From assembly GCA_014380255.1 (NCBI GenBank), contig JACMKG010000432.1:1-6293 (forward strand): 6,293 bases of DNA, in the 5' to 3' direction. Each line of letters opens with the position of its first letter. Within the stretch, counting starts at the first letter, position 1. The translations under genes and the position numbers were made by a program. The notes beneath the pieces were generated by a model. It saw only the letters and a list, made by a program, of their open reading frames with translations. It was not told where the DNA came from and ran no database searches. Positions 5,182 through 6,293 of the stretch are shown in pieces. This stretch comes from Prolixibacteraceae bacterium (GTDB lineage Bacteria; Bacteroidota; Bacteroidia; Bacteroidales; Prolixibacteraceae).

Positions 5182-6293
5182 GTGATCATACAACGCACCT
5201 TCCGAAGACGCATATTCATCAATTTCTTTGTTGTATTTTCCATCTTTACCCTTGCCGTTCTGGCCTACCAGTACGATCGTGAAAGAGGTTACCGCACGGG
5301 TCAGCTGGAAACCATCCTGGACAATACATCGGAGGTAGCTCATCGTTACATGGTGCATAACGGTATTTACAGATCGGGCAATTTCAAGGCTCTGGATACC
5401 CTGAAGACCTTGCTGCCCATTGACAGCAACCGCCTGACAGTGATGGATAAGAACGGCAAGGTGCTGTACGATAGCTTTGTGTCTGATGTGCAAAGCTTAG
5501 AAAATCATTTGCCGCGACCCGAAGTACAAGAAGCCCTTGCAAAAGGCAAAGGCTCCGATATTCGGGTTTCACGAACCACCAATCAGAAGTTTTACTATTA
5601 TGCCAAGAGTTACGACCAATATTTTGTAAGAACGGCAGCCCTTTACAATGTTGATATCGTTAAGTTTCTGAAAACGGGACGTATATTTATTATTTTTATT
5701 CTTTTCCTCTTTGCCCTGATGGCCATTTTGCTTCATTTCATTACCCGCCGCTTGAGCGAGTTCATTGTCAATCTAAAGGATTTCGCCCTTAAAGCGGGCA
5801 ACAATGAAGATATATCAAAGATGAATAGTAATTTTGTTGAGGATGAATTGGGAGTGATCCGTAAACAGATCATCCAGATATACAACCGGTTGAAGACAGC
5901 CAAAGATGAGCTGACCCATGAAAGGGAAAAACTTTACGGCCACCTTCATGTGCTAAAGGAAGGAATCTCCATTTTCTCGCCTGAAAAGAAAAAGATACTG
6001 GCCAACAGTCATTTCATCCAATTCATCAACATGATTTCAGATAGGTCAACCATCTCGGCTGAGTACATCTTTTCCATACCCGAATTCAGTCAGATGGTTG
6101 AATTTGTGGACCGCTTTCGTAACAACGATCTTTTATCCCAGAATAAGGAATTACCTCATATTGAGTTTGCCATCGAAAAGAATGAGAAATATTTCCAGGT
6201 AAGGTGCATCATTTTTATGGATAAGAGTTTCGAAGTGCTGATCAGTGATATGACGCGTCTTGAAAAGCAACGCCTGATTAAGCAGCAGCTTAC
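5182..6293 (+). CDS. phoR: PhoR-type membrane sensor histidine kinase, N-terminal part (runs off the window)
   Basis: 370 codons are open from GTG 5182 to the window end. The frame is closed by TAA at 5161-5163 and no ATG lies near the N-terminus, so GTG is the best start; it gives a basic start (IIQRTFRRR) followed by a first membrane helix at about 11-29. Residues 31-165 form an extracytoplasmic sensor region containing RLTVMDKNGKVLYDS (84-98), typical of PhoR/Cache-like sensor domains. A second membrane helix spans about 167-188, followed by a HAMP-like linker with a coiled coil (189-250) and a PAS-like domain (about 250-360). The last residues, LEKQRLIKQQL, are the usual lead-in to the phosphoacceptor-His helix, which with the ATPase domain must lie downstream. 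It would phosphorylate the adjacent PhoB-like regulator under phosphate limitation. The gap to the regulator is 144 nt and repeat-filled, so co-transcription is likely but not certain. Confidence 0.88.
   Translation, partial: MIIQRTFRRRIFINFFVVFSIFTLAVLAYQYDRERGYRTGQLETILDNTSEVAHRYMVHNGIYRSGNFKALDTLKTLLPIDSNRLTVMDKNGKVLYDSFVSDVQSLENHLPRPEVQEALAKGKGSDIRVSRTTNQKFYYYAKSYDQYFVRTAALYNVDIVKFLKTGRIFIIFILFLFALMAILLHFITRRLSEFIVNLKDFALKAGNNEDISKMNSNFVEDELGVIRKQIIQIYNRLKTAKDELTHEREKLYGHLHVLKEGISIFSPEKKKILANSHFIQFINMISDRSTISAEYIFSIPEFSQMVEFVDRFRNNDLLSQNKELPHIEFAIEKNEKYFQVRCIIFMDKSFEVLISDMTRLEKQRLIKQQL

Noticed and set aside
5134..5493. 119-codon - strand frame over the start of the kinase
   Set aside because: It overlaps the PhoR-like N-terminus, whose membrane helix and sensor motif are clear in the + frame; the antisense product shows no recognisable features.

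Overview
The window looks like a chromosomal segment from a member of the Bacteroidota (Bacteroidetes). Two things point there: a promoter of the phylum-specific type (TTG, 18 nt, TAnnTTTG) at 1658-1686, and protein sequences typical of the phylum with little use of Shine-Dalgarno sites. I cannot place it to genus. All recognisable genes lie on the + strand.

Region 1 (1-1643) is the last 546 codons of acetyl-CoA synthetase (acs); its N-terminus lies outside the window. Region 2 (1658-2242) is a compact, AT-richer cassette: a well-formed promoter, two overlapping small genes of unknown function (86 and 87 aa), and a hairpin just after the second stop. Region 3 (2342-2931) is one gene for an ABM-fold protein with two C-terminal membrane helices. 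A perfect 9-bp inverted repeat lies in its leader.

Region 4 (2932-3644) is 713 nt without a supported gene. It holds a nested inverted-repeat element built from AACCTTAGTAA-type units (3054-3180). Closer to phoU is a three-unit, 11-nt-period CTGTAAC array (3434-3462) that looks like a PHO box, with a -7-like element 10 nt downstream.

Region 5 (3645-6293) is a phosphate-response locus: phoU, a PhoB-type response regulator overlapping it, and the N-terminal 370 codons of a PhoR-type membrane histidine kinase that runs off the end. The kinase has no closed reading frame in the window and starts with GTG. The gap between regulator and kinase contains two inverted arrays of 7-nt repeats (5046-5143).

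The likely logic of region 5 is that PhoR senses phosphate status with PhoU as modulator and phosphorylates the PhoB-like regulator, which would bind the PHO box and autoregulate the operon. No pst transporter gene is visible here. The most interesting items are the PHO box, the unknown two-gene cassette and the two repeat elements. I do not see a complete, clearly novel multi-gene system.
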